The position numbers and the translations under genes were made by a program. 64,000 nucleotides of DNA, from the NCBI RefSeq assembly GCF_003148845.1, contig NZ_QGHA01000003.1, positions 400,928-464,927 of the forward strand, in the 5' to 3' direction. A model generated the notes under the pieces. The model saw nothing but the letters and a program-made list of their open reading frames with translations. It had not been told where the DNA came from and did not search any database. Origin of the DNA: Mucilaginibacter oryzae. GTDB lineage: Bacteria > Bacteroidota > Bacteroidia > Sphingobacteriales > Sphingobacteriaceae. Positions 8,770 to 18,021 of this stretch are shown piece by piece. The first letter of the stretch is position 1. Every line of letters starts with the position of its first letter.

Positions 8770-9651
8770 ATGAAAGCTAAAATTACTTTGTTAGCATTGC
8801 TCGCCATACTTGCCGCCTGCACCAATAAAAAAGACAAACCGCCTGCCAAAGAAGTCTACCCTACAGTAAGCTATCTGAAAATAAAACTGGATGCATCAGG
8901 GCACCTTCCGTCAAATCCTTACGTGCTTACATTTAAAAACGGCGCTAAAGAAATCGTTTTTTGCGGCGTTAATCACCTTGAAAATAACAGCGACATCGAT
9001 AACCCCATGTTTAAGGGCATCGAAAAAGCTTTTTTTGATGCCAGGCCAGACGTTTGTGTTAACGAAGGGGGTGATGTTTCAAAAAAAGTATTCGCATCAA
9101 AAAAAGAAGCGATTATGAAGGATGGCGAGATTGGCCTGACCAAAATGCTTGCCGACAGCCTGAAAATAAAAACCGTAAATGGCGACATGAGCGATAGCCT
9201 GGAGTTTAAAGCGCTTTTAAAGCGTTATACCAAAGGCGAGTTGCTGGCTTATATTGTTACAGAAAGGTTTATGTGGGGAATCAGGCCCCCTATAACTGAC
9301 AGTGCCGCCTTTAAAGCGAACTATTCCAAGTTTATTCAAAATTATATCATGAAAACAGGCGGGGTAAAGCTATCGCAGCAAGAGCAAACACTGGAATTTT
9401 ACAAGGCAAATTATCAAAAGCTGCTGCACCGCCCGTTTGAAATTGAAAAGTTAGAACCTACCAATCCCTTTAATCCAAACGGTAAATTTCAGGAGATCGG
9501 CAGGGCCTCAAAAGAAATAAGAGATCAAAACCTGCTCGCCACTATTGATGGGTTATTAAAAACTAACAACAAGGTATTTATTGTTTTTGGGGGATGGCAC
9601 CTGTTAACCTGCAAGCCGGGGTTACAATACATCATTAATAAGAAACGTTAA
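8770..9651 (+). CDS. Lipoprotein with a TraB/GumN-like (EreA/Tiki fold) arrangement
   Basis: This 293-residue protein has a lipoprotein signal (LLAILAACTNKK, lipidated Cys17). Near the N-terminus of the mature part it has FCGVNHLENN, and at the C-terminus RDQNLLATIDGLL followed by IVFGGWHLLTCKPGLQ. This spacing resembles TraB/PrgY/Tiki-type proteins, which pair an N-terminal G-x-x-H with a C-terminal R-N/D and a late G-x-H element and include metal-dependent hydrolases. I have not proven the family and the motifs are somewhat divergent. It would be anchored to a membrane facing the periplasm. No operon partner. Confidence 0.75.
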   Translation: MKAKITLLALLAILAACTNKKDKPPAKEVYPTVSYLKIKLDASGHLPSNPYVLTFKNGAKEIVFCGVNHLENNSDIDNPMFKGIEKAFFDARPDVCVNEGGDVSKKVFASKKEAIMKDGEIGLTKMLADSLKIKTVNGDMSDSLEFKALLKRYTKGELLAYIVTERFMWGIRPPITDSAAFKANYSKFIQNYIMKTGGVKLSQQEQTLEFYKANYQKLLHRPFEIEKLEPTNPFNPNGKFQEIGRASKEIRDQNLLATIDGLLKTNNKVFIVFGGWHLLTCKPGLQYIINKKR

Positions 9652-9770
9652 GAAGCGTTCATCTCGGCTATCTTTAAATTAATAATTAAATTTCATTACA
9701 ATAAAAGGTTGGCATGTGATATAATTATTAATTTAGCGGCCTTTAAAACAAGAAAAAACCAACCTATAAT

Positions 9771-10667
9771 ATGATAAAACAAAGTTTAGCAGCGCTGCTT
9801 ATCTGCGCTTTCGGCACAGTTTCATGTCAGTCAAAACCGGCTGATAAATCAACTCCAACCACTACTCCGGCTGCTGCCGCACCGGCAACGGGCAACGCCG
9901 TACCGCAAGCCGGTGATGCCGCCGCTATACTGGCCCGCAAGCAGGTACCCATACTTTGTTACCACCAGATCCGTGACTGGAAGCCGACCGACTCCAAAAA
10001 CGCTAAAGATTACATAGTACAGGTTGCCGCCTTTAAAGAACACATCAAAATGCTGGCCGACAGCGGTTACCATACCATCCTGCCCGATCAGCTTTACGCT
10101 TACCTTACCAAAGGCGCACCACTGCCCAAAAAACCCATCATGTTAACGTTTGACGATACGGACCTGGATCAGTTCACCATCGCCAACCCTACACTAAAAA
10201 AGTATGGTTTTAAAGCGGTTTATTTTGTGATGACCGTATCATTAGGTCGCCCGCACTACATGACCAAAGAGCAGGTTAAGCAACTATCAGACGAAGGCAA
10301 CACCATAGCAAGCCACACCTGGGACCACCACCGTGTTGACCGCTACTCACATAACTCAACACTTAAAATTATTGGTAAAAATGGTAAAATAACTACCCGC
10401 CCGGTGGATGATTGGGTTACCCAGATTGATAAGCCAACCAAAACCCTCGAAGAAATAACCGGCAAAAAAATGGATTACTTCGCTTATCCGTTCGGCATCT
10501 GGAACAAGGCAGCCTTGCCTGAATTACGTAAACACGGCTTTAAAATGGCTTTCCAGTTGGCGGATAAACGCGACCCGAACGACCCATTGATGACCGTGCG
10601 CCGTATTTTGGATAGCGGTTACTGGAGCACCAAAACCTTGAGCAAAAGCATCAGGAATAGCTTTTAA
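9771..10667 (+). CDS. Polysaccharide deacetylase family lipoprotein
   Basis: This 298-residue exported protein starts with a lipoprotein-type signal (ICAFGTVSCQSK), then a Pro/Thr/Ala-rich linker to about residue 45 and a NodB-homology domain. Catalytic-site elements are TFDDTDLDQF, where the usual FDDG has Thr instead of Gly, and SHTWDHHRVD, the metal-binding H-x3-H element. YFAYPFGIWNKAALPELRKHGFK is the later family motif. Members remove N- or O-acetyl groups from peptidoglycan or other glycans. It is followed by a strong terminator at 10718. Confidence 0.9.
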   Translation: MIKQSLAALLICAFGTVSCQSKPADKSTPTTTPAAAAPATGNAVPQAGDAAAILARKQVPILCYHQIRDWKPTDSKNAKDYIVQVAAFKEHIKMLADSGYHTILPDQLYAYLTKGAPLPKKPIMLTFDDTDLDQFTIANPTLKKYGFKAVYFVMTVSLGRPHYMTKEQVKQLSDEGNTIASHTWDHHRVDRYSHNSTLKIIGKNGKITTRPVDDWVTQIDKPTKTLEEITGKKMDYFAYPFGIWNKAALPELRKHGFKMAFQLADKRDPNDPLMTVRRILDSGYWSTKTLSKSIRNSF

Positions 10668-10672
10668 GGCTG

Positions 10673-10706
10673 TCGGACCCCCCCGGCCCCCTAAAGGGGG
10701 AGCTCG
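10673..10706. repeat. CCCCCTAAAGGGGGAG repeat, left copy
   Basis: ggacccccccggccccctaa and agggggag form a short C/G-rich palindrome. An opposite-facing relative at 10785-10815 (cttcctccccctttagg, then tggctgggggg) flanks the terminator hairpin, so the pair brackets about 80 bases. Confidence 0.45.
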
Positions 10707-10717
10707 AGGATATGTAT

Positions 10718-10748
10718 AGAAAATGCCCGGCAAAACCGGGCATTTTCT
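10718..10748 (+). terminator. Rho-independent terminator after the deacetylase gene
   Basis: A 13-bp perfect stem (AGAAAATGCCCGG with CCGGGCATTTTCT) has a 5-base loop and is followed by gttttat. It lies 50 bases past the deacetylase stop. Confidence 0.85.
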
Positions 10749-10821
10749 GTTTTATAATTTATCAATGGAGAATAAGCGCTCTTCCTCCCCCTTTAGGTGG
10801 CTGGGGGGCGTCGCCGCGGGG

Positions 10822-11025
10822 CTACAAGTCCTCTCCCGCGGGACCCTGTCCTTTGTTTGAAGATGCTGCCTGAGCTGTTTTATCCTTGCCGGTTTCTCCT
10901 GGCTCCGGCGCACCCTCCTTAGCTATTGCGGTATCAGCACCGCTGTTTTCGCCCAATTCGTCATTGTGCAGATCCGAATCATCATTATTACCATCATGTA
11001 CCGGCCTTTTCCTTGAAATTTCCAT
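10822..11025 (-). CDS. Small hydrophilic acidic protein
   Basis: This 67-residue ORF begins 10 bases after the stop of the SpoIIAA-like gene on the same strand, so the two are probably one transcript. The protein starts MEISRKRPVHDGNNDDSDLH and is rich in Asp, Glu, Gly and Ala with no hydrophobic stretch, as expected of an intrinsically disordered protein. Its reading frame crosses no repeat and keeps a start next to the upstream gene, which argues that it is real. I do not recognise the family. A stress-related role is a guess from composition only. Confidence 0.5.
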   Translation of the reverse strand: MEISRKRPVHDGNNDDSDLHNDELGENSGADTAIAKEGAPEPGETGKDKTAQAASSNKGQGPAGEDL

Positions 11026-11035
11026 ATTATATAAT

Positions 11036-11404
11036 TTATTTAATTCCTGTTACCCATTTTATCGCTTCGTCCAGCTCTTCCAGTTTATAGCCTTCAAAAC
11101 TGCCCGGAAGGATGTATTTAAAAAGATGACTAAATTCCCTCACCCCTTCCTGGTCAGTTACTACCGCCACTTTATTCCAACGGGTAAAATATTTAAGTCC
11201 CAGCCTCACGTTTCCGCACCAGGCACCGGGACTAAAGTTTTTGATGTTAGTTTCCAGTATCAACAAAAAATTGATCTTCCCAACGCGTTTTACCTTTTCT
11301 TCCAGCAAAGGTTGTAAAGCCTTTTCGTAATCATCATTTGTTACGTGGCCAACAGCATGCATCCCTAATACATGCGATGGCAAATATTTTATATGCTCCA
11401 GCAT
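11036..11404 (-). CDS. SpoIIAA-like / STAS-type protein
   Basis: This 122-residue protein fits the SpoIIAA-like (STAS/SEC14-related) family: a small alpha/beta fold with INFLLILETNIKNFSPGAW, then RLGLKYFTRWNKVAVVTDQEGVREF, and a C-terminal ELDEAIKWV helix. These are full length at about 120 residues. Members are cytoplasmic and are thought to bind small lipophilic ligands or act in stress regulation; the exact role is not established. It is the first gene of a likely two-gene minus-strand transcript with the small acidic protein. Confidence 0.85.
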   Translation of the reverse strand: MLEHIKYLPSHVLGMHAVGHVTNDDYEKALQPLLEEKVKRVGKINFLLILETNIKNFSPGAWCGNVRLGLKYFTRWNKVAVVTDQEGVREFSHLFKYILPGSFEGYKLEELDEAIKWVTGIK

Positions 11405-11494
11405 GTGTTGTTAAACCTATATTTTACTATAAGTACAAAAACTGCACCAATGGTTAAAAAAATGAGTATTTATTAATGATCAGAACGTAAAAAA

Positions 11495-11577
11495 GACCTC
11501 ACCCCAGCACTCTCCAAAGGAGGGGGAACGCTTTGTTCTTAAAGCCCTTTCCTTTGGAGAGGATTTAGGTGAGGCTT
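11495..11577. repeat. CCTCACCCCAGC palindromic repeat, second copy
   Basis: The left arm (11495-11520) reads gacctcaccccagcactctc then caaagg. The right arm (11541-11577) is its complement, with tcctttggagag and ggtgaggc. This is the longer relative of the element at 2395-2437. It fills much of the 309-base gap 11405-11713 between the divergent SpoIIAA-like and queG genes. Confidence 0.6.
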
Positions 11578-11701
11578 TAAAATCAGCTCGCTGTATACTT
11601 TCCCGTAGCGATATCACTAAAAAAAGAGTTGCTATTGCCATTGGAGAAGGCCTCTACATTTCCCTGGCTTACCGGGCCTTAGTTATCGGTTCCATTTATA
11701 T

Positions 11702-11709
11702 TATCTTTG
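11702..11709 (+). promoter_or_regulatory. -7 box of queG
   Basis: TATCTTTG matches the Bacteroidota -7 consensus TAnnTTTG exactly and ends only 4 bases before the queG ATG, so the transcript would have almost no leader. No clear -33 TTG is seen at the expected distance. Confidence 0.5.
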
Positions 11710-11713
11710 CAAA

Positions 11714-12649
11714 ATGCAGCAAAACAAACAGGCATACAGCCAACTCATTAAAAGCGAGGCCCAAAAGCTTGGATTTTTGTTTTGCGGTATTGCCAAAGCC
11801 GATTTTTTGGAGGAGGAAGCCCCGCGCCTTGAAGCCTGGCTTAACAAAAACATGCATGGCGAAATGGCCTACATGGAAAACCATTTTGATAAGCGCCTCG
11901 ATCCGCGGTTGCTGGTTGACGGTGCCAAATCGGTTATCTCGCTCGGGATAAATTACTATACCGATCAAACACAGGATGACCCATCGGCGCCCAAAATATC
12001 CAAATATGCTTATGGGATGGATTACCATACCGTGATAAAGGATAAGCTTAAACAACTGCTTCAAATCATCAACGAAAAAATAGGCGAAGTGGGAGGCAGG
12101 GCTTTTGTAGATTCGGCGCCGGTACTGGATAAAGCCTGGGCCCGAAAGGCGGGTATGGGCTGGATAGGAAAAAACAGTAACCTGCTCAATAAAAAAGCGG
12201 GATCGTTCTTTTTTTTGGCCGAACTGATCATTGATCTGGAGCTGGAATACGACATCGCGCCTACGGCCGATCATTGCGGCACCTGTACCAATTGTATCGA
12301 CGCCTGCCCTACCAATGCTATTGTTGGCCCTTATGTGGTTGATGGAAGCCGCTGCATCTCTTACCTCACCATCGAACTGAAAAATGAGATCCCGCAGGAA
12401 TTTAAAGGTAAAATGGATAACTGGATGTTTGGCTGTGATGTTTGCCAGGATGTTTGCCCCTGGAACCGCTTTTCGGTAATCCATACCGAACCTGCCTTTA
12501 CCCCCCACCCCGATCTGCTCCATTTAAAAAAAGCCGACTGGCAGGAAATCACCCGGGATGTTTTTCAAAAAGTATTCAAAAACTCGGCGGTTAAGCGCAC
12601 CAGGTTCAGTGGCTTAACCAGGAATATCAGTTTTCTCAACAATTCCTGA
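11714..12649 (+). CDS. queG: Epoxyqueuosine reductase QueG
   Basis: This 311-residue cobalamin- and iron-sulfur-dependent enzyme catalyses the last step of queuosine synthesis on tRNA, reducing epoxyqueuosine. Two ferredoxin-type clusters are visible: [16 protein letters not shown] (about 193-208) and [12 protein letters not shown] (about 240-251). The active-site region [20 protein letters not shown] precedes them. It is shorter than the roughly 380-residue enterobacterial form because the C-terminal HEAT-like part is absent, as usual in this phylum. An exact TATCTTTG box ends 4 bases before the ATG. Confidence 0.96.
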   Translation: MQQNKQAYSQLIKSEAQKLGFLFCGIAKADFLEEEAPRLEAWLNKNMHGEMAYMENHFDKRLDPRLLVDGAKSVISLGINYYTDQTQDDPSAPKISKYAYGMDYHTVIKDKLKQLLQIINEKIGEVGGRAFVDSAPVLDKAWARKAGMGWIGKNSNLLNKKAGSFFFLAELIIDLELEYDIAPTADHCGTCTNCIDACPTNAIVGPYVVDGSRCISYLTIELKNEIPQEFKGKMDNWMFGCDVCQDVCPWNRFSVIHTEPAFTPHPDLLHLKKADWQEITRDVFQKVFKNSAVKRTRFSGLTRNISFLNNS

Positions 12650-12665
12650 CAAGTCAATTGAAACA

Positions 12666-12703
12666 AAAAAGCCTTCGCGGTTGATTTTTCGCAAAGGCTT
12701 TTT
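12666..12703. terminator. Bidirectional terminator between convergent genes
   Basis: AAAAAGCCTT pairs with AAGGCTTTTT, with an inner GC/GC pair and an AT-rich loop. A-tract and T-tract on either side allow it to serve both queG and the exonuclease gene facing it. Confidence 0.8.
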
Positions 12704-12719
12704 GTATATAATTTGTGGT

Positions 12720-13751
12720 TTATCCCTTTTTAAACTTCAGCGCTAACTGCTGTAACATGTCGTCATCAACAGGTTTTGCAGGCTCTTCCTTCTTTTTAAA
12801 TGGTTTATTTTGCTGGTAGTTATTATTCCGGGTATGATCGGGTTTAATAAACTCCTTTTTTTGATACTCGGGCTTTGATGCCGCCGGTTGCTGCTGCTCG
12901 GCGGGTTTTGGTTGCGCGGCACGGTTAGCCTGGCGTTCGGCAACCCGTTTAGCGTTCCAGCGGTTATAAATTTCCTCCAGTTTGCGCTTGGTGTAAAGCG
13001 GGAAATCGCCCTGCATCATCCACGAGTAATAGCTCGGTTCAACAGTAAACACGTCCTCAACACGTTTACCTTTATGCTTGCCAAAATTAATCAGTTCTTC
13101 GCCCTGCTCATTGTAAACCATACGGCCGGCAAAATCAACAGGTTTACTCAGGTTGGTAAATAGGTGCAAAGCTTCCACATCGCCCACAACCGGCACTAAT
13201 TTATTACCTTTTTTATCTTCCCATTCCACGTTTTCGTAGCGCTCAATCTGGGCAAGCAACACCTCCATGGTAGCGCGGGTATCGGCCTCGGCCGAGTGCG
13301 CGTTTTCAATCACCTTATTGCAGTAAAACTGGTAAGCGGCTTTTAAGGTACGCTGCTCCATCTGGTGAAATATATTTTGCACATCAACAAAGTGGCGGGC
13401 ATCCAGGTTAAATTCAACCCCCGCGCGCAAAAACTCTTCCATCAGCATCGGGATATCAAACTTGTTTGAATTATAGCCGGCCAGGTCGCTCTCGCCAATA
13501 AAATCGGCTATCGACTGGCCAAGTTCTTTAAACTGAGGTTCATTTTGAATATGCTCATCATAAATGCCATGCACTAATGATGATTCGAGCGGGATAGGGA
13601 TGCCAGGGTGTACGCGCCAGGTTTTAACTTCGTCGGTGCCATCAGGATAAAGCTTGATAACAGATATTTCAACTATGCGGTCGGCACCGATATTGGTACC
13701 TGTAGTTTCAAGATCAAAGAAGGCGAGCGGACGTTTTAGTTTTAATTTCAT
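12720..13751 (-). CDS. DnaQ-like 3'-5' exonuclease with DUF3820 domain
   Basis: This 343-residue protein has an N-terminal DEDDh exonuclease domain (about 8-175): FFDLETTG holds the first Asp/Glu pair, LAGYNSNKFDIPML the second Asp region, and HSAEADTRATMEVL the late His and Asp. A DUF3820-type segment follows at about 215-265 (INFGKHKGKRVEDV, then YYSWMMQGDFP). The last 70 residues are Pro/Gln/Lys-rich and likely disordered. It probably trims DNA or RNA 3' ends; it is too short and differently arranged to be DNA polymerase III epsilon. Confidence 0.9.
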   Translation of the reverse strand: MKLKLKRPLAFFDLETTGTNIGADRIVEISVIKLYPDGTDEVKTWRVHPGIPIPLESSLVHGIYDEHIQNEPQFKELGQSIADFIGESDLAGYNSNKFDIPMLMEEFLRAGVEFNLDARHFVDVQNIFHQMEQRTLKAAYQFYCNKVIENAHSAEADTRATMEVLLAQIERYENVEWEDKKGNKLVPVVGDVEALHLFTNLSKPVDFAGRMVYNEQGEELINFGKHKGKRVEDVFTVEPSYYSWMMQGDFPLYTKRKLEEIYNRWNAKRVAERQANRAAQPKPAEQQQPAASKPEYQKKEFIKPDHTRNNNYQQNKPFKKKEEPAKPVDDDMLQQLALKFKKG

Positions 13752-13876
13752 TTGTTGATGATCAGAGATACAAAGGTCGCAAAAGTCCTAAAATTAATCA
13801 GTACAATAAATTTTTTAATTGATTTATTATACCGAATTATTATTTATTTTGACGCTTCCTAATTATCACAATTTAC

Positions 13877-15847
13877 ATGAAGAAATTATTTCTTATCGCG
13901 CTCATTTTTATCGGCTTAGCTAAAACAACCCGTGCCCAGGATTTTGAACCGGGCATAACCGATAAGGAAATTGAGATGACCGCGTATGATAAAGACCCGC
14001 AGGCCAACGCGGTTTTTTTAAATGAATTTGGCAGTACCCGGATAGATGAAGTGAACGACCACGTAAGGCTGATCTACACTTACCACGCGAAAATCAAGAT
14101 TTTTAACAAAGAGGGTTTCAATAACGGCACTATCGAAATCCCGATCCACCACAACGAATCCGTATCCGAAGATGTGGACGAAGTTACCGGCACCACCTAC
14201 TATAAAGACGAAAACGGCATTATCCAGAAGGCCGAACTCGACCCCAAAAAGGTTTTTACCGTAAAGGATTATAAATATGGCAGCACCGTAAAATTTGCCT
14301 TGCCTGCCCTACACCCCGGTTGCGTTATCGAGTTTAAATACAAGCTGGTATCACCATATATTGATTATTTCAGGGACTGGTATTTCCAGGACGATATCCC
14401 TAAAATGTACTCACAATACGAGGTTCATATCCCGGGTTTCTGGACATTTAACGCTTCATTGCGCGGCGTGTTGAAACTTACCAAAAGCGCATCAGAAGTG
14501 GAGCGCGAATGCTTTATATCAGGCGGTTCAAAAGCCGATTGCTCGCACATTACCTATGGCATAAAGGATATCCCCGCGTTTGTTAAGGAAGATTACATGA
14601 CGGCCCGTAAAAACTTCCTTTCCGCCATCTTTTTTGAACTGGTAGAGGTAACCAACCCCTACACCGGGGTAAAAACCGTAGTAACCAAACAATGGAGCGA
14701 TGTTGACCGGATACTGAAAACAAGCGAAAGCTTTGGCTCGCAACTGAAGCGTGGCAGCCTGCTTAAGGAATATATAGCGCCCGTTATAGCAGGTAAAACC
14801 GACGAGCTTGAAAAAGCCAAAGCCCTGTATAGCTGGGTTAAAAAGCAGATAAAGTTTAACGACTATTACGGTATTTACAGCGAGAATATAAAGAAGGCCA
14901 TTGAAACACACTCGGGCAGTGTGGCCGACATCAACCTGACGCTGGTTACCGCCCTGAATGCCGCGGGTTTAAATGCCGAGGCCGTGTTACTTTCAACCCG
15001 CGAGCATGGTATGGTGAATACGCTTTACCCCGTATTAAACGACTTTAATTATGTGATAGCCAAGGTTAACATTGGTAATAATACCTACCTGCTTGACGCT
15101 ACCGACCCATTGCTTCAATTTGGCCTGCTGCCGTTACGTTGTGTTAATGATCAGGGCCGGGTGGTGAGCCTCAACAAACCATCATACTGGATAGACCTGG
15201 GAACGCAGCAAAAAGGTGCGACAACCCGCACCCTCGAACTTACGCTGTTGGATAATGGTAAAATAAAGGGCACCATTATCTCATACTACAAGGGTTACGA
15301 GGCTTACGAACGACGTAAAATCATTAAGAAATTTAATTCGGTTGATGAGTACGTAGAGGATTTTGACGAGAAACACCCCAAGCTGAAGGTTCTTAAATCA
15401 GATATTCTTAACCTCGATAGCCTGGACAACCCGCTGCGGGAAACCTTTGAGGTGGAGATAGATGCTTACGACAACAACAATCACGACAGGCTTTTATTTA
15501 ATCCCTATTTTTGGGAAAAGCGCACCACCAATCCGTTTAAACTGGCCGAGCGCGATTACCCTGTAGACTGGGGCTACGCGTCAGACAGCCGCCTGGTATT
15601 GGTAATGCACCTGCCGCCTCAATATACTATTGAAACGCCGCCCCAGGTTGTGGCTTATGGCCTGCCAAACAAAGGCGGCATGTTTGCAACCGCGTTCGAA
15701 ACACAGGATAACAATACCTTCACCTTTTCGAACATCACGCAGTTTAACAAAACGGTTTATGATCCGGCCGAGTACCCTTATCTTAAAGAATTGTACAACA
15801 AGATCATCCTCACCGAAAAAGGCGAAATGGTATTCAGGAAAAAATAA
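13877..15847 (+). CDS. Exported DUF3857/transglutaminase-like protein (first of pair)
   Basis: This 656-residue protein has a signal peptide (about 1-20). The N-terminal half matches DUF3857 (beta-rich; YTYHAKIKIFNKEGFNNG, then KDYKYGSTVKFALPAL). The central region has a transglutaminase-like fold, where YSWVKKQIKFNDYYG and NLTLVTALNAAGLNAEAVLL stand where the usual GDCKD catalytic Cys would be, so the site looks degenerate (GSVADINLTL). The C-terminal part is DUF2569-like beta sandwich. Its stop overlaps the next start in TAATG, so translation is coupled to its paralogue. Function unknown; periplasmic or surface location likely. Confidence 0.85.
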   Translation: MKKLFLIALIFIGLAKTTRAQDFEPGITDKEIEMTAYDKDPQANAVFLNEFGSTRIDEVNDHVRLIYTYHAKIKIFNKEGFNNGTIEIPIHHNESVSEDVDEVTGTTYYKDENGIIQKAELDPKKVFTVKDYKYGSTVKFALPALHPGCVIEFKYKLVSPYIDYFRDWYFQDDIPKMYSQYEVHIPGFWTFNASLRGVLKLTKSASEVERECFISGGSKADCSHITYGIKDIPAFVKEDYMTARKNFLSAIFFELVEVTNPYTGVKTVVTKQWSDVDRILKTSESFGSQLKRGSLLKEYIAPVIAGKTDELEKAKALYSWVKKQIKFNDYYGIYSENIKKAIETHSGSVADINLTLVTALNAAGLNAEAVLLSTREHGMVNTLYPVLNDFNYVIAKVNIGNNTYLLDATDPLLQFGLLPLRCVNDQGRVVSLNKPSYWIDLGTQQKGATTRTLELTLLDNGKIKGTIISYYKGYEAYERRKIIKKFNSVDEYVEDFDEKHPKLKVLKSDILNLDSLDNPLRETFEVEIDAYDNNNHDRLLFNPYFWEKRTTNPFKLAERDYPVDWGYASDSRLVLVMHLPPQYTIETPPQVVAYGLPNKGGMFATAFETQDNNTFTFSNITQFNKTVYDPAEYPYLKELYNKIILTEKGEMVFRKK

Positions 15848-17757
15848 TGAAGAGAATTTTAACAGCGCTGTTTTTACTATCGGCAATAACCTGTGTTAAA
15901 GCGCAGGATAATTATGACACCTCCCTGATCCCGAACGACCTTTTACCTTATGCCGGCGCCGTGGTGCGTAACGAAGAAACCACCGTTGAGGTGAAAGACT
16001 TTGATTACACGCTTTGCCATGTTAAAAAAGCCATTACGGTTTTAAACAAGAACGGCGATGATGAAGCCGGCCTGGTGATCTGGTATGATAAAAGCAATAT
16101 AATAAAAGATGTAAAGGGAATAATATACAACCAGTGGGGTAAACCGGTAGGCAAGTTTTCTGAAAGTGATTTTGATGACGAGAGCCAGCACGACGGTTTT
16201 TCGCTGTTTACCGATCTGAAGTTGAAGCATTACCAGCCCCGGAGTACCGATTATCCCTATACGGTAAGTTATGAGTACGATGTAAAATCGAAACAATCGC
16301 TCGACCTGGAAAACTGGCACCCACTTGCTTCCGACGGGATTTCAGTCGAAAAAAGTTCATATACCCTCATTTGCAAACCCGATTTTAAAATAAGGTATAA
16401 GCCCATAAACCTGCACGTAAACCCGGTTATAGCCACCAATAAACAGGGCCTGCAAACTTATACCTGGCAAATCAGTAACCTGAAAGCCTTACGGAGCGAG
16501 CCTTACAGCCCGATATACCGCGAAAGGATGCCGAGCCTTAAGGTGGCGCCCGATAAGTTTACTTACCGGGGCGTAAGCGGAACAGTTACCAACTGGAAGG
16601 AACTGGGTCAGTGGCAGTACGAAAAGCTGAACGCAGGCAGGCAGCAGCTATCGCCGGTAACCGTGCAAAAAATGAAGGAACTTACTGCCGACGTTACCGA
16701 CCCGAAAGCCAAAGCCCGCAAAATTTATGAATACATGCAGGGAAGAACGCACTATATAAATATTTCGGTTGGTATTGGCGGGCTGCAGCCATTTCCGGCC
16801 GCGGATGTTGACCAGCAAAGCTATGGTGATTGTAAGGCATTGGTAAACTATACCCAGGCCCTATTGAAAGCTGTGGATATAGAATCCTATTACTGCGTGG
16901 TAAAATCGGGCAGTCAGAAAATAAGCATGCTGCCCGATTTTGCAAGCATGGACCAGGGCGATCATGTGATCCTTTGCCTTCCGTTTAAAAACGACACCAC
17001 CTTTTTAGAGTGTACCAGCCAGAACATGCCCTTCGGCTTTTTGGGCAACTTTACCGATGACCGGCTGGTACTGGCCTGTACGCCCCAGGGAGGCAAGCTG
17101 ATCCGTACGCCAAAATATACCGCCCAGGCAAACCTTGAACAACGCAAGGCCTCATTTACGCTGAACGCGCAGGGCGATCTTTCGGGCACTATGATCACCA
17201 ATTTTAAAGGGGTAAATTATGAAGACCGCGACCAGGTGATCTATGAATCCAAAACAGATCAAATTAAAGACCTGAAGAAGATCTACCCTATCAACAATCT
17301 TGAAATAGAAAGCGCCGACCTTAAACAATACAAAACAGATCAGCCTTATACCACCGAAACTTTAAAAATAACAGCATCTGAATACGGATCGGCAAGCGGT
17401 GACAAAATTGTATTCATGGCTAACCCCGCCAACCGTATTACCACCCCCTTGCGCGAAGTGCGGAACCGGCATTTTGACGTGCATATTAACCGGGGCTATA
17501 CCGATGAAGATGAGATAACCTACACCATACCTGCCGGGTATAAAATTGACTTGCGCCCGAAGAATGTAAAGATAGAAAAGCCGTTTGGCAGGTTTGAAGC
17601 TTCGGTTACCGTTAACGGCGACAAGGTTATTTACAGCCGCAAACTGCAGATCATTGACGGCGATTACAGCAAGGAAACTTACCAGGATATGGTTGACTTT
17701 TACCAACAGGTTACCGATAGCGACGACGATAACATCACCCTTACTAAAGGTAGCTAA
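15847..17757 (+). CDS. Exported DUF3857/transglutaminase-like protein (second of pair)
   Basis: This 636-residue paralogue of the preceding protein has a signal peptide (about 1-20). The DUF3857 part (KAITVLNKNGDDEAGLVIWY) is followed by a transglutaminase-like core that keeps the catalytic context: QQSYGDCKALVNYTQALLKA, with Cys in GDCK, about residues 320-340. The first protein of the pair lacks this Cys, which suggests one active and one inactive partner, perhaps a complex. The substrate is unknown. The start overlaps the previous stop by one base. Its last 14 bases overlap a small membrane-protein gene on the other strand. Confidence 0.85.
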   Translation: MKRILTALFLLSAITCVKAQDNYDTSLIPNDLLPYAGAVVRNEETTVEVKDFDYTLCHVKKAITVLNKNGDDEAGLVIWYDKSNIIKDVKGIIYNQWGKPVGKFSESDFDDESQHDGFSLFTDLKLKHYQPRSTDYPYTVSYEYDVKSKQSLDLENWHPLASDGISVEKSSYTLICKPDFKIRYKPINLHVNPVIATNKQGLQTYTWQISNLKALRSEPYSPIYRERMPSLKVAPDKFTYRGVSGTVTNWKELGQWQYEKLNAGRQQLSPVTVQKMKELTADVTDPKAKARKIYEYMQGRTHYINISVGIGGLQPFPAADVDQQSYGDCKALVNYTQALLKAVDIESYYCVVKSGSQKISMLPDFASMDQGDHVILCLPFKNDTTFLECTSQNMPFGFLGNFTDDRLVLACTPQGGKLIRTPKYTAQANLEQRKASFTLNAQGDLSGTMITNFKGVNYEDRDQVIYESKTDQIKDLKKIYPINNLEIESADLKQYKTDQPYTTETLKITASEYGSASGDKIVFMANPANRITTPLREVRNRHFDVHINRGYTDEDEITYTIPAGYKIDLRPKNVKIEKPFGRFEASVTVNGDKVIYSRKLQIIDGDYSKETYQDMVDFYQQVTDSDDDNITLTKGS

Positions 17758-17875
17758 TAATCACTATACCGAGGATAATCCCGATAACCATAATTACGTA
17801 CAGCATGATCTCGTTACCGGCAAAGCGCTTGTATTTTGTCCAGAATGAATAGTCGGGTTTGTTTTGGGGTGCCAT
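17744..17875 (-). CDS. 43-residue single-pass membrane protein
   Basis: A short ORF begins MAPQNKPDYSFWTKYKRFAG and continues into one hydrophobic helix (MLYVIMVIGIILGIVIISYL) ending at the C-terminus. The layout, with a polar aromatic/basic head and a single helix, is typical of genuine small inner-membrane proteins, and an AT-rich upstream region precedes the ATG. It overlaps the 3' end of the DUF3857 gene by 14 bases tail to tail. I believe similar short proteins occur in related genomes, but this is unverified. No function can be assigned. Confidence 0.6.
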   Translation of the reverse strand: MAPQNKPDYSFWTKYKRFAGNEIMLYVIMVIGIILGIVIISYL

Positions 17876-18021
17876 GCTGCAAAAATATTGAAATTTGCGT
17901 CTGAATCAGAATTTACAGAATTTGAGGATTTACAGAATAGATATCTGATCTGGTTTATTTCTAATTACTTTCAAAATCCTGATCATTCTAAAATTCTGTA
18001 AATTCTGATTCAGATGACTTT

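Noticed and set aside
10886..11317. 143-codon plus-strand ORF
   Set aside because: Antisense shadow of the SpoIIAA-like gene and its small partner.
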